Of a DNA stretch of 64,000 nt, positions 19,122 through 25,131 are shown piece by piece; within the stretch, counting starts at the first letter, position 1, and each line of letters begins with the position of its first letter. This stretch comes from a virus. The translations under genes were made by a program, and so were the position numbers. The notes under the pieces are model-generated. The model was not told the origin of the DNA. It searched no databases and saw nothing but the letters and a program-made list of their open reading frames with translations. The stretch lies in IMG/VR virus record IMGVR_UViG_3300021963_000029, positions 62,001 to 126,000 of that record, one strand, 5' to 3'.

Positions 19122-19278
19122 CTTCATCCTCCATTAACATACAATCAATACATGACTTGAGTTCTAACATATCCTCATAGGATAATCCTTCTAATGATAC
19201 CACATGTTGGTCAGTAAATGCAATGTTCAAATTGTACACTTCACCATCATATGTTCCACTTGTTTGTACTTTTAGCAT
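19099..19278 (-). CDS. Small acidic hypothetical protein
   Basis: 59 aa: MLKVQTSGTYDGEVYNLNIA, then LEGLSYEDMLELKSCIDCML. Starts inside the stop region of the 171-aa gene and overlaps the next start. Function unknown. Confidence 0.65.
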   Translation of the reverse strand: MLKVQTSGTYDGEVYNLNIAFTDQHVVSLEGLSYEDMLELKSCIDCMLMEDEDGIGTTS

Positions 19279-19787
19279 TGATCCATCTCAAGAGTTTCGT
19301 TTACTTTTTTAAGGGTATATGATCCATCTCCATTATCAATCCACTCAAGAACATCACCCTCTTTCCATCCAGTTTTTGCCATCAATTCATCTGGAAATGT
19401 GACTACACAATCATCACCATCTTCTTCTACAGGAAGAACCCAACTTTTCTTTTCTGCTGCATCACACATAGCATCAAGTTCTTCATCAGTATACTTCAGT
19501 GCTTCCATGTCACTGTGTCCCCAAGGTGGCATACAATCATCAATTTTCTTTTGAATTTCTTGTTTTTCTTTGACTACAGTTTCCTGCCAGGCAAGTTTGA
19601 ACTTATCATCAAACTCTGCAAGATAATACTGAAGAAATTCATCCACAGCATATATCAATTGTTCAACTTTATCATACTGATGTTCTTGAAGTCTATCTAT
19701 TGCACAATCAAGAATCTCACGTGCAGAACAAATCTTAGATGTTACTACATCAAGATCATTCATCACTGTCCACATTTTGCTAGGCAT
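19272..19787 (-). CDS. Two-domain protein with C-terminal AbrB/SpoVT-like motif
   Basis: 171 aa. Residues 1-105 are helical (NDLDVVTSKICSAREILDCA, VEQLIYAVDEFLQYYLAEF). The C-terminal 45 residues (DDCVVTFPDELMAKTGWKEG then DVLEWIDNGDGSYTLKKV) match the swapped-hairpin AbrB/SpoVT pattern V-x-xPxELxxxxGWxxGDxLxW. AbrB-type domains bind DNA, but as a fusion the role here is uncertain; a phage regulator is possible. Start at 19787, or 19775 (MWTVMND). Confidence 0.72.
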   Translation of the reverse strand: MPSKMWTVMNDLDVVTSKICSAREILDCAIDRLQEHQYDKVEQLIYAVDEFLQYYLAEFDDKFKLAWQETVVKEKQEIQKKIDDCMPPWGHSDMEALKYTDEELDAMCDAAEKKSWVLPVEEDGDDCVVTFPDELMAKTGWKEGDVLEWIDNGDGSYTLKKVNETLEMDQC

Positions 19788-19971
19788 CTTGTTCGTTCAA
19801 GTAAAGTTTGACTTGTTCCATGATCATAGCACGAACTTCCTCAGATGTCATGTCATTGAGGACACTCCATCTACTGTCACAAGGATCCCACTCTAGGGTA
19901 AATGTTCCATCATCATTCTCAATTACTTTGAGACCATCATCAGTCTCTGGGTTTTGGTTTGTTACACTCAT
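19780..19971 (-). CDS. Conserved small acidic protein
   Basis: 63 aa: TDDGLKVIENDDGTFTLEWD, then LNDMTSEEVRAMIMEQVKLY. The DGLxVxENxDGTFTLEWDxxDxxxSxLNxMTSEE block is conserved in cyanophages. Overlaps the zinc-ribbon gene upstream by 32 nt. Unknown role. Confidence 0.7.
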   Translation of the reverse strand: MSVTNQNPETDDGLKVIENDDGTFTLEWDPCDSRWSVLNDMTSEEVRAMIMEQVKLYLNEQDA

Positions 19972-20086
19972 TGCAATAATAAGAAAATCCTGATCTAAAG
20001 TATTTTACTATTTGATAATGTTCTTTATCAAGTGGTTTTTCTTCACCACATTTACTGCACGTCCTTCTTGTATTGTTTTCTAACAT
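19940..20086 (-). CDS. Small zinc-ribbon protein
   Basis: 48 aa with CSKCGEEKPL and, 22 residues later, CNECNKPK: a CxxC..CxxC site for one zinc. The arrangement resembles small HNH-associated ribbons and phage nucleic-acid-binding peptides. Starts MLENNTRRT at 20086; the last 32 nt overlap the next gene. Confidence 0.7.
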   Translation of the reverse strand: MLENNTRRTCSKCGEEKPLDKEHYQIVKYFRSGFSYYCNECNKPKPRD

Positions 20087-20231
20087 GCTTAAGTTCTTTG
20101 AGTTCCATTTTAATGTTTTTGTAAGCAGTGTCAGCATCTAGTTTCCCTCCCATTTCAAGTGCAATAATGATGTCAACTCTGGTGCCAAAGTGTGCTAATG
20201 CCTTTTCAAATGTGTCTAATTCTTCATACAT
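20052..20231 (-). CDS. Small helical protein
   Basis: 59 aa: MYEELDTFEKALAHFGTRVD, IIIALEMGGKLDADTAYKNI, then a basic helix KELKHVRKQYKKDVQ. Overlaps the genes on both sides. Function unknown. Confidence 0.66.
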   Translation of the reverse strand: MYEELDTFEKALAHFGTRVDIIIALEMGGKLDADTAYKNIKMELKELKHVRKQYKKDVQ

Positions 20232-20496
20232 CAAACTGTTCCTTCCATGGATTATTTGCAACTATATCTATGCGTCTGTCCACTGCTTCAATAGAATTAG
20301 AAAGTTCATAAAGTAGATTTGTTGTCTCTATGTTCTCCTCTTCTAGTTTCTTAATTCTATCCTCAAGTGTTCCCACATGTCTGGTCAGTTCTGCACACAA
20401 ACCAGCAAGAGAATACTGATCACCAGTCACTTGATCAATAGCATAATCCTTAGGAGTTTCATACTGAGATAACATTCTTTTAATCCAAATAAGCAT
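20224..20496 (-). CDS. Coiled-coil hypothetical protein
   Basis: 90 aa: MLIWIKRMLSQYETPKDYAI, DQYSLAGLCAELTRHVGTLE, then RIKKLEEENIETTNLLYELS. The central part is a likely coiled coil. TGATG coupling with the 49-aa gene before it. Unknown role. Confidence 0.68.
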   Translation of the reverse strand: MLIWIKRMLSQYETPKDYAIDQVTGDQYSLAGLCAELTRHVGTLEDRIKKLEEENIETTNLLYELSNSIEAVDRRIDIVANNPWKEQFDV

Positions 20497-20645
20497 CACA
20501 AAACTCCAACTTCTTTTAAATAATTTCTATATCTCATATATCTATTCCAATTTGGTTGCCCAGGTACATCTAATTGATAACAGATCTCACAATAACACAA
20601 CCATTCATACCATGGAGTAGTAGGATCTAGCACATGATAGTTCAT
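20496..20645 (-). CDS. Small Cys/Tyr/Trp-rich protein
   Basis: 49 aa: MNYHVLDPTTPWYEWLCYCE, ICYQLDVPGQPNWNRYMRYR. C-x-C-x-x-C spacing (CYCEIC) could bind metal. ATGA overlap with the membrane protein before it. Unknown role. Confidence 0.63.
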   Translation of the reverse strand: MNYHVLDPTTPWYEWLCYCEICYQLDVPGQPNWNRYMRYRNYLKEVGVL

Positions 20646-20893
20646 TCAAATGCTCCTGTTTTATTATACACCAGTGGCACAGTTGGTTGTGCCTCATGTA
20701 TTTCTACATACACTTTTGTTTCATCATTCCAGTGCCTTATGACCCCTGCACAAATAAAAAGATTAGTAATGAGATAAGTGAAGAATATAAAAGTACGTAT
20801 ACCAGCAATGTTGTCTGATTCTCTGTCATCTTTGCTTGCTTTTTCTCCTAGTGCTTTTGCCCACAATCTCCACACCGTTAGTCTTGACTTCAT
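20642..20893 (-). CDS. Conserved membrane protein
   Basis: 83 aa: basic start MKSRLTVWRLWAKALGEKAS, then membrane segment IRTFIFFTYLITNLFICAGV and RHWND. This WRLWAKALGEKASxDDxESDxIAxIRTFxFxTYLITNxFIxAGxIRHWND pattern is conserved in cyanophages. It overlaps the upstream gene by 68 nt. Function unknown. Confidence 0.72.
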   Translation of the reverse strand: MKSRLTVWRLWAKALGEKASKDDRESDNIAGIRTFIFFTYLITNLFICAGVIRHWNDETKVYVEIHEAQPTVPLVYNKTGAFE

Positions 20894-21032
20894 AATCCTT
20901 TGTTGTAAGTTTAGATCTGCTAATGTATTTCTCAAAATGTTCTACGCATTGAAACCAACAAGTCTTTTTATCTTTACCATCTTTGTGGATTAACTTGATG
21001 GGAAAACTTTCATAGGGAAAATCTTCACTCAT
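20826..21032 (-). CDS. Conserved small hypothetical protein
   Basis: 68 aa: SFPIKLIHKDGKDKKTCWFQ, CVEHFEKYISRSKLTTKDYE, and a basic tail RRKSKQR. The CWFQCxEHxEKYI motif is conserved. Its last 23 codons overlap the next gene in another frame. Confidence 0.68.
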   Translation of the reverse strand: MSEDFPYESFPIKLIHKDGKDKKTCWFQCVEHFEKYISRSKLTTKDYEVKTNGVEIVGKSTRRKSKQR

Positions 21033-21205
21033 CGCTCTTGTTCTCTATGTTGGGTATAATACCTATCAAATACAGCACTTATAATTTCCTCTGCTATTTT
21101 ATGATCCTTTCCATTAAAAGGCAACCCATGCACTTGATAATACTTCATTGCATGGTAGATCATTCTATATTGTTCAGTTGTAAATTTTACTGGGTCTTGA
21201 TTCAT
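21029..21205 (-). CDS. Small hypothetical protein
   Basis: 58 aa: MNQDPVKFTTEQYRMIYHAM, KYYQVHGLPFNGKDHKIAEE, IISAVFDRYYTQ. Helical; ATGA overlaps on both sides. Function unknown. Confidence 0.66.
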   Translation of the reverse strand: MNQDPVKFTTEQYRMIYHAMKYYQVHGLPFNGKDHKIAEEIISAVFDRYYTQHREQER

Positions 21206-21453
21206 TTTTCAAATACTGGACGAGTGTTATTACAATACAGGAAATATTTGTATTCTGCAAGTGGTCCATAATGCCATTGCAAAACATCACAACCTTTGTA
21301 AGTGTCTACCACAGTAAAATTGCTACTTGGTTTTTGTAGTTCTTTTTTTTCTTGTTCACTTAATGGGGAAAATACTATGTAAAACAAGGTGAGGAAAGAC
21401 ATCCCAACAACAGCACCAAGAAGAACTGCTCTAGCATAATCAATTTTACTCAT
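21202..21453 (-). CDS. Conserved membrane protein
   Basis: 83 aa with one membrane segment (ARAVLLGAVVGMSFLTLFYIV) and a conserved C-terminal domain VVDTYKGCDVLQWHYGPLAE, YKYFLYC. The YKGCDVxQWHYGPLAEYKYFLYC block recurs in cyanophage membrane proteins; two Cys could form a disulphide outside the membrane. Unknown role. Confidence 0.72.
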   Translation of the reverse strand: MSKIDYARAVLLGAVVGMSFLTLFYIVFSPLSEQEKKELQKPSSNFTVVDTYKGCDVLQWHYGPLAEYKYFLYCNNTRPVFEK

Positions 21454-21632
21454 ACTGTCTCATCAGAATAGTTTACCCAAAGATTATCCCCACCAATGTT
21501 TAAGTGAAATATTTGTCCATTATTGAGATAGATTCCCAACCACACTGCTCTACCCTGTTCCATTACTTCATAATGAACCATCTTCACATCCCAGTGCACA
21601 ATTTCATCTGGGTTCTTTACAAATTTGCTCAT
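21450..21632 (-). CDS. Conserved small hypothetical protein
   Basis: 60 aa: MSKFVKNPDEIVHWDVKMVH, YEVMEQGRAVWLGIYLNNGQ, then NIGGDNLWVNYSDET. Beta-rich. Heads the string 21632 to 18572 after a promoter-like sequence at 21657-21685. Function unknown. Confidence 0.68.
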   Translation of the reverse strand: MSKFVKNPDEIVHWDVKMVHYEVMEQGRAVWLGIYLNNGQIFHLNIGGDNLWVNYSDETV

Positions 21633-21656
21633 TTTAGTTGTTTTCCTGATAAATGG

Positions 21657-21685
21657 ATTTTATTGGGAATCGTGATATTATGCAA
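21657..21685 (-). promoter_or_regulatory. Probable sigma70 promoter
   Basis: TTGCAT (21685-21680), 17 bp, TAAAAT (21662-21657), overlapping the stop codon of the 149-aa gene and 25 bp before ATG 21632. Confidence 0.45.
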
Positions 21686-22127
21686 GACTTCTTAACACTT
21701 TACGAAGAAACTGAATAGAACCATAAAACTCTTGACCATCTTGACCACCAATCACAATCCAATCAATCTCTTCTAATGCTAACTGAATCTTTTGTTCTCT
21801 GGTAAGATCTTCAAAATCTTTCTCTGCAAATTCTTTCCTTTCAATAGCAGCAAGATGTTGGAATGCTTCTTTGTTTTCCTCTATAATGTTCTTGGCAATA
21901 TCTAGAACTTTCTGTTCTTTAGCAGCATCTAATACTTTCTGATAATCTTCTTCAGAAACTTGTGCTACAATTGCTTCTCGTTTTGCTGCTTCTTCAAGCA
22001 TTTCTTCATGTGTCATGAGTTGTCTGATCCTTTCTTTACCGTATTTCGTGAGTTCTTGTTTCTTGCTGCGAAGTTCTTGGACTTCTTCATCAGACAATCC
22101 AAGAACCCATGGCACGTCATTGTTCAT
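21678..22127 (-). CDS. Hypothetical helical protein
   Basis: 149 aa, mostly long charged helices: LSDEEVQELRSKKQELTKYG, EEMLEEAAKREAIVAQVSEE, then IDWIVIGGQDGQEFYGSIQF. AGGA is 6 nt before ATG 22127 inside the overlap with the upstream gene; ATGs at 22130 and 22139 are alternatives. No family recognised. Confidence 0.68.
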   Translation of the reverse strand: MNNDVPWVLGLSDEEVQELRSKKQELTKYGKERIRQLMTHEEMLEEAAKREAIVAQVSEEDYQKVLDAAKEQKVLDIAKNIIEENKEAFQHLAAIERKEFAEKDFEDLTREQKIQLALEEIDWIVIGGQDGQEFYGSIQFLRKVLRSLA

Positions 22128-22518
22128 CATCTTCCTCATCAGTCAGTACAGTTCCCATGACACCTTTTTTGATACGCTGCCAATCTTCTTCTGCTTTTTG
22201 CCAATCCTTAAACTTATCTTTCAAATCCTCTGCCAATGTAAGTTCAAACTCTTCAGCAACTTTACGCATATCTTCTTGTCTTCTCTCTTCACCAAATGCT
22301 ACACCACAAGCACCTTTCATGATGTTAATGTCATCATGTCCCATTGCACGAGCAACAGTTGCAAAGAATCTGAACAGTTGATAAACATTAATGTCTTCAG
22401 CAGGAATCTGAAAAGTATAATGCTCCTCAGGAAGCACTGTGTCATCAAAACCACTGCTATAATGGGTAGAAGTCCACTCAGTGTCAAACTGAACCTTGAG
22501 AGTTGCTTTGTAAGTCAT
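22117..22518 (-). CDS. Conserved hypothetical protein
   Basis: 133 aa: MTYKATLKVQFDTEWTSTHY, TVLPEEHYTFQIPAEDINVY, then FFATVARAMGHDDINIMKGA and a charged helical tail. The YKATxKVQFDTExTSTxYSSGFDxTVxPEEHY start is conserved among cyanophages. TATAAT (22548-22543) about 25 bp upstream is a likely promoter. Function unknown. Confidence 0.73.
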   Translation of the reverse strand: MTYKATLKVQFDTEWTSTHYSSGFDDTVLPEEHYTFQIPAEDINVYQLFRFFATVARAMGHDDINIMKGACGVAFGEERRQEDMRKVAEEFELTLAEDLKDKFKDWQKAEEDWQRIKKGVMGTVLTDEEDDEQ

Positions 22519-22542
22519 GAAGAGGGTTGATCAATATACTGT

Positions 22543-22548
22543 ATTATA
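22543..22548 (-). promoter_or_regulatory. Likely -10 element TATAAT
   Basis: TG-TATAAT reading leftward, 25 bp before the 133-aa gene; the -35 is unclear. Confidence 0.4.
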
Positions 22549-22801
22549 CACCATCAGAATCCTTTTGGGACAGTTCCTGTGACAGTTCCTTAACTGTCCT
22601 CATATACTTTCTCATCATCCACCATCTACCTATAGGAGAAGAGAGGATGACTGGATGAAATCTAATCATCCAGAACATCCTCTCTATGTTTAACTTTGCA
22701 CTTTTAGATAAAAGAACAATATATGCTGACACATTTGAATCTATTATCATCATTGTCACAATGACAACAAATACTGTAAACAATGTATAATAATAGATCA
22801 T
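22544..22801 (-). CDS. Conserved membrane protein
   Basis: 85 aa: membrane segment YYTLFTVFVVIVTMMIIDSN, then VSAYIVLLSKSAKLNIERMF, WMIRFHPVI and PIGRWWMMRKYMR. The NVxxYIVLLxxxxxxxxxRxxWxIRFHPxxxxxPIGRWWMMRKY block is conserved in cyanophages. An inverted repeat GACAGTT-CCTT-AACTGTC lies in its last codons (22577-22594). Unknown role. Confidence 0.73.
   Translation of the reverse strand: MIYYYTLFTVFVVIVTMMIIDSNVSAYIVLLSKSAKLNIERMFWMIRFHPVILSSPIGRWWMMRKYMRTVKELSQELSQKDSDGV
22577..22594. repeat. Inverted repeat of the inter-gene type within a gene end
   Basis: GACAGTT-CCTT-AACTGTC, perfect 7-bp stem, encoding residues near the C-terminus of the 85-aa membrane protein and preceding the next promoter. 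Confidence 0.6.
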
Positions 22802-22962
22802 GGCGTTTTCCTTAGAAAATTTAAGTAATCCAACAATTGCCTCTTAACTATATCTAATTCTTCCTCACATCCTTCTTTCTTTGCTCTACACCTAATTTCA
22901 TGATGAGCAGTATGAAGATCTTCTATCATAAGATCTATTGCTTTACTTTTTCCTGGGTTCAT
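22798..22962 (-). CDS. Small helical protein
   Basis: 54 aa: MNPGKSKAIDLMIEDLHTAH, HEIRCRAKKEGCEEELDIVK. Two charged helices. ATGA overlap with the membrane protein. Its start overlaps the upstream gene by 20 nt. Function unknown. Confidence 0.63.
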   Translation of the reverse strand: MNPGKSKAIDLMIEDLHTAHHEIRCRAKKEGCEEELDIVKRQLLDYLNFLRKTP

Positions 22963-23122
22963 CTTTCTTGATAGTTACTGGACAAGTTGGAACCAATGAA
23001 CGAAGTTCTGCAATTATTTCTGACTTTTGCTTTGGCGTTAGGTCAACCATAGATGCAACTCTATTGATTAACCCAACTGCTTGTGAGCAACTGATAATTG
23101 TAGAAAACATTAGAGGAACCAT
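22943..23122 (-). CDS. Small hypothetical protein
   Basis: 59 aa: MVPLMFSTIISCSQAVGLIN, RVASMVDLTPKQKSEIIAEL. GGAGG 5 nt before ATG is one of the strongest ribosome binding sites here. Located between the epimerase gene and the small helical gene. Function unknown. Confidence 0.64.
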   Translation of the reverse strand: MVPLMFSTIISCSQAVGLINRVASMVDLTPKQKSEIIAELRSLVPTCPVTIKKDEPRKK

Positions 23123-23148
23123 ACACCCTCCAAATGATACACTATCTA

Positions 23149-24177
23149 TCAGATTTTAATCCAGCGTTCATTCTCCAGTGTCCATTTTGTAACATCTGCA
23201 ATTCTTTCCCTTACAGATTTCTTAGGTTCCCATCCCATAACTCTCATTTTATCACCATCAAGTGCATACCTAAGATCATGCCCAGGTCTAGAAGAATGGA
23301 AATCAATTAACTCATAAATCAATACTTGATTTTGAGCATCTGCAATAATTTGTGCCAGTTCAAGATTGTTAAGCTCTTCGGATCCTACAATGTTAAACTT
23401 AGGACACTTTGCACCAGTCTCATCAGGCAGGAAATCACCCTGATAATTTAGAAGGAACAGGATTGCACTTGCTACATCTTCAGCATGGATGTAGTGCCTG
23501 GAACCAGGAATTGTGCAGGTAGAATCACTGTGAATAGTCACAGTTTCTTTATCCCTAATCTTCTTGATGCACATAGGAATGTACTTCTCTGGATGCTGAC
23601 GCTCTCCAAATACATTCATAGTATGAGTGATGTATATGGGCAGACTGTAGGTATTTTGATATGCTACAGCAAGTTCTTCACCACCTGCTTTAGTTGCACT
23701 ATATGGATTGGTAGAATTGTATCTATCATTCTCTTTATATTTGATTCCATTAGGTGCAGGACCAAATACTTCATCAGTGCTAAAGTAAATGAATCTTTCT
23801 AGGTTGTCTTTTTGAGTTCTTGCAAACTCAAGAATGTTGCAGGTTGCCACAACATTATCCATGACAAATTCCATTGGATATTCAATGCTGCGATCCACAT
23901 GTGATCCAGCAGCAAGGTGTAGAATATACTCTACTGGTCCAATCTCAGATCTAATCAAAGGATTAAGTTCTGCCTTAAGGTCATGAAATACAACCTTAAC
24001 ACGTTTACGTTCTTCAGCAGTGAAGTCAGACAGAATATCATTCAGTCTGTTCAGGTTGCCACTATAATCCAACCTATCTAAGGTTACAAGGTCCCAGTCA
24101 GTTTCCTTGAGAAGATAACCAATAAGGTGGTGCGCAATAAAACCTGCACCACCAGTAATAAGAGCTCTTTTTGTCAT
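23149..24177 (-). CDS. NAD-dependent sugar epimerase/dehydratase (RmlB-like)
   Basis: 342 aa extended SDR enzyme. Dinucleotide motif GGAGFI (residues 9-14), STDEV (133-137) and catalytic YSATK (Y159, K163), the order of dTDP-glucose 4,6-dehydratase and related UDP-sugar enzymes. SHVDRSI and RPGHDLRYA (substrate loop) favour RmlB-like dehydratases over GalE epimerases. It would provide a modified nucleotide sugar for host-surface or virion glycosylation, perhaps for the transferase at 4568. Length is typical. It overlaps the upstream 87-aa gene start (ATGA type). Confidence 0.85.
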   Translation of the reverse strand: MTKRALITGGAGFIAHHLIGYLLKETDWDLVTLDRLDYSGNLNRLNDILSDFTAEERKRVKVVFHDLKAELNPLIRSEIGPVEYILHLAAGSHVDRSIEYPMEFVMDNVVATCNILEFARTQKDNLERFIYFSTDEVFGPAPNGIKYKENDRYNSTNPYSATKAGGEELAVAYQNTYSLPIYITHTMNVFGERQHPEKYIPMCIKKIRDKETVTIHSDSTCTIPGSRHYIHAEDVASAILFLLNYQGDFLPDETGAKCPKFNIVGSEELNNLELAQIIADAQNQVLIYELIDFHSSRPGHDLRYALDGDKMRVMGWEPKKSVRERIADVTKWTLENERWIKI

Positions 24178-24437
24178 ACGAAATCAAGGTAGTAATCACT
24201 ATTATCTACTAAATCCCATGTTAAGTCAAGTTCTTCCAGATACTGAATTAACTCATTTTCATTGTCTGGAAGAACATCATCTTCCTCCAATGTAAAACAT
24301 GCTTCACACAATGCTGGACCATACTCAGGGGGATCATACAAAGTTTGTCCATATGTTTCTACAGCATCTTCAACAATAGCAGAAACATAGACAGTTTTAT
24401 CTTCAGATTGATGAATTGATTCAATGCTTTGGATCAT
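24174..24437 (-). CDS. Conserved small acidic protein
   Basis: 87 aa: VYVSAIVEDAVETYGQTLYD, PPEYGPALCEACFTLEEDDV, then LIQYLEELDLTWDLVDNSDY. Conserved PPEYGPALCEAxF-type segment with CxxC-like Cys spacing (C-E-A-C). ATGA overlaps both neighbours. Function unknown. Confidence 0.7.
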   Translation of the reverse strand: MIQSIESIHQSEDKTVYVSAIVEDAVETYGQTLYDPPEYGPALCEACFTLEEDDVLPDNENELIQYLEELDLTWDLVDNSDYYLDFV

Positions 24438-24595
24438 TTTCTTTTCATTTCTTTTTGAACAAACTTTTTAGCAGTCTCCATAGTATTATGAACAGAGATC
24501 TGCTGTCCATTATATATGGACATGAATTTTTTACCAAATGGGATAATTGCCCATTCTCTGGTTTTGCTCACCCATCCTAACTGATCTTCTTCCAT
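24434..24595 (-). CDS. Small hypothetical protein
   Basis: 53 aa: MEEDQLGWVSKTREWAIIPF, GKKFMSIYNGQQISVHNTME, then a basic helix TAKKFVQKEMKRK. Preceded by tRNA-Arg copy 2. Function unknown. Confidence 0.65.
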   Translation of the reverse strand: MEEDQLGWVSKTREWAIIPFGKKFMSIYNGQQISVHNTMETAKKFVQKEMKRK

Positions 24596-24610
24596 AGTCA
24601 AGTGCAACAA

Positions 24611-24684
24611 CGTTTCAGGAGGGACTTGAACCCCCGACCAACTGCTTAGAAGGCAGATGCTCTATCCAACTGAGCTACTGAAAC
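24611..24684 (-). tRNA. tRNA-Arg (UCU), copy 2
   Basis: A 74-nt cloverleaf with acceptor GTTTCAG/CTGAAAC, D arm GCTC/GAGC, anticodon loop CTTCTAA, and T loop TTCAAGT. The anticodon arm and following bases (CTGCCTTCTAAGCAGTTG) are identical to copy 1 at 13468, but the acceptor and D arm differ. Confidence 0.92.
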
Positions 24685-24686
24685 AT

Positions 24687-24759
24687 GTAGAGAGTGGTTG
24701 GATTCGAACCAACTACTGTGTAGCATTGTCTGCCTCCCTTGCCCTTTGGGTTCACTCTC
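24687..24759 (-). pseudogene. tRNA-Tyr-like gene lacking the anticodon arm
   Basis: Acceptor GAGAGTG/CACTCTC, D arm with CCC/GGG, GGCAGAC entering the anticodon stem, a small variable-type hairpin CTAC-ACA-GTAG, and an intact T arm GTTGG-TTCGAAT-CCAAC. No 5-bp stem with a 7-nt anticodon loop can be drawn. The layout matches class II tRNA-Tyr with about 13-15 nt deleted around the GUA anticodon. It lies 2 nt upstream of tRNA-Arg. Confidence 0.6.
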
Positions 24760-24760
24760 T

Positions 24761-24783
24761 GTGGGGCAACCTTCCACCCCTAC
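24761..24783. repeat. GGGG/CCCC hairpin upstream of the tRNA-Tyr remnant
   Basis: GTGGGG..CCACCCC region: a GGGG/CCCC (or GTGG/CCAC) stem directly 5' of the tRNA, as at other tRNA clusters. Confidence 0.5.
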
Positions 24784-24786
24784 ATA

Positions 24787-24927
24787 TTACCTTGAATAAT
24801 CATCAAAGTCAACATCAGGATGCAGAAACTCTAAGTAATCTTCGTAATCAACACCAAGATATTCTGCAAACTGACGCAACTCTTCAGTATGTTCTTTGGC
24901 AATAAGATCCTCTATGTTTTGAATCAT
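24787..24927 (-). CDS. Small acidic protein, paralogue of the gene at 13786
   Basis: 46 aa: MIQNIED,LIAKEHTEELRQF, then AEYLGVDYEDYLEFLHPDVD. Shares YLGVDYEDY with the 47-aa product at 13786-13929. A strong ribosome binding site (GAGGAGG) precedes the ATG. Followed by tRNAs. Function unknown. Confidence 0.67.
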   Translation of the reverse strand: MIQNIEDLIAKEHTEELRQFAEYLGVDYEDYLEFLHPDVDFDDYSR

Positions 24928-24936
24928 ACTACCTCC

Positions 24937-25071
24937 TCAATATCCATATCTAGAGATCATCTGATCCATTCTATCCTCTCTGTATTCATCTTCCTGTACG
25001 TCTTCTGTCTTATTTTCTTCTAGTTCCTCATAGATGGTATCACCATCTTTTTCTAGAAAAAGGGAAGGCAT
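24937..25071 (-). CDS. Small acidic protein
   Basis: 44 aa: MPSLFLEKDGDTIYEELEEN, KTEDVQEDEYREDRMDQMIS, RYGY. Mostly acidic helix. Last gene of the CobS-side transcript. Function unknown. Confidence 0.64.
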   Translation of the reverse strand: MPSLFLEKDGDTIYEELEENKTEDVQEDEYREDRMDQMISRYGY

Positions 25072-25105
25072 AGGAGTAATACTTGCGAGGGTTGTTGTAT
25101 ATATG

Positions 25106-25131
25106 CAGGAAAGGGATCACTCCCCTTCCTG
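25106..25131 (-). terminator. Long hairpin at the end of the CobS-like gene
   Basis: CAGGAAAGGG-6 nt-CCCCTTCCTG, about 10 bp with one mismatch, overlapping the stop codon. No T-run follows, so it may stabilise the mRNA end or attenuate rather than fully terminate. Confidence 0.5.
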
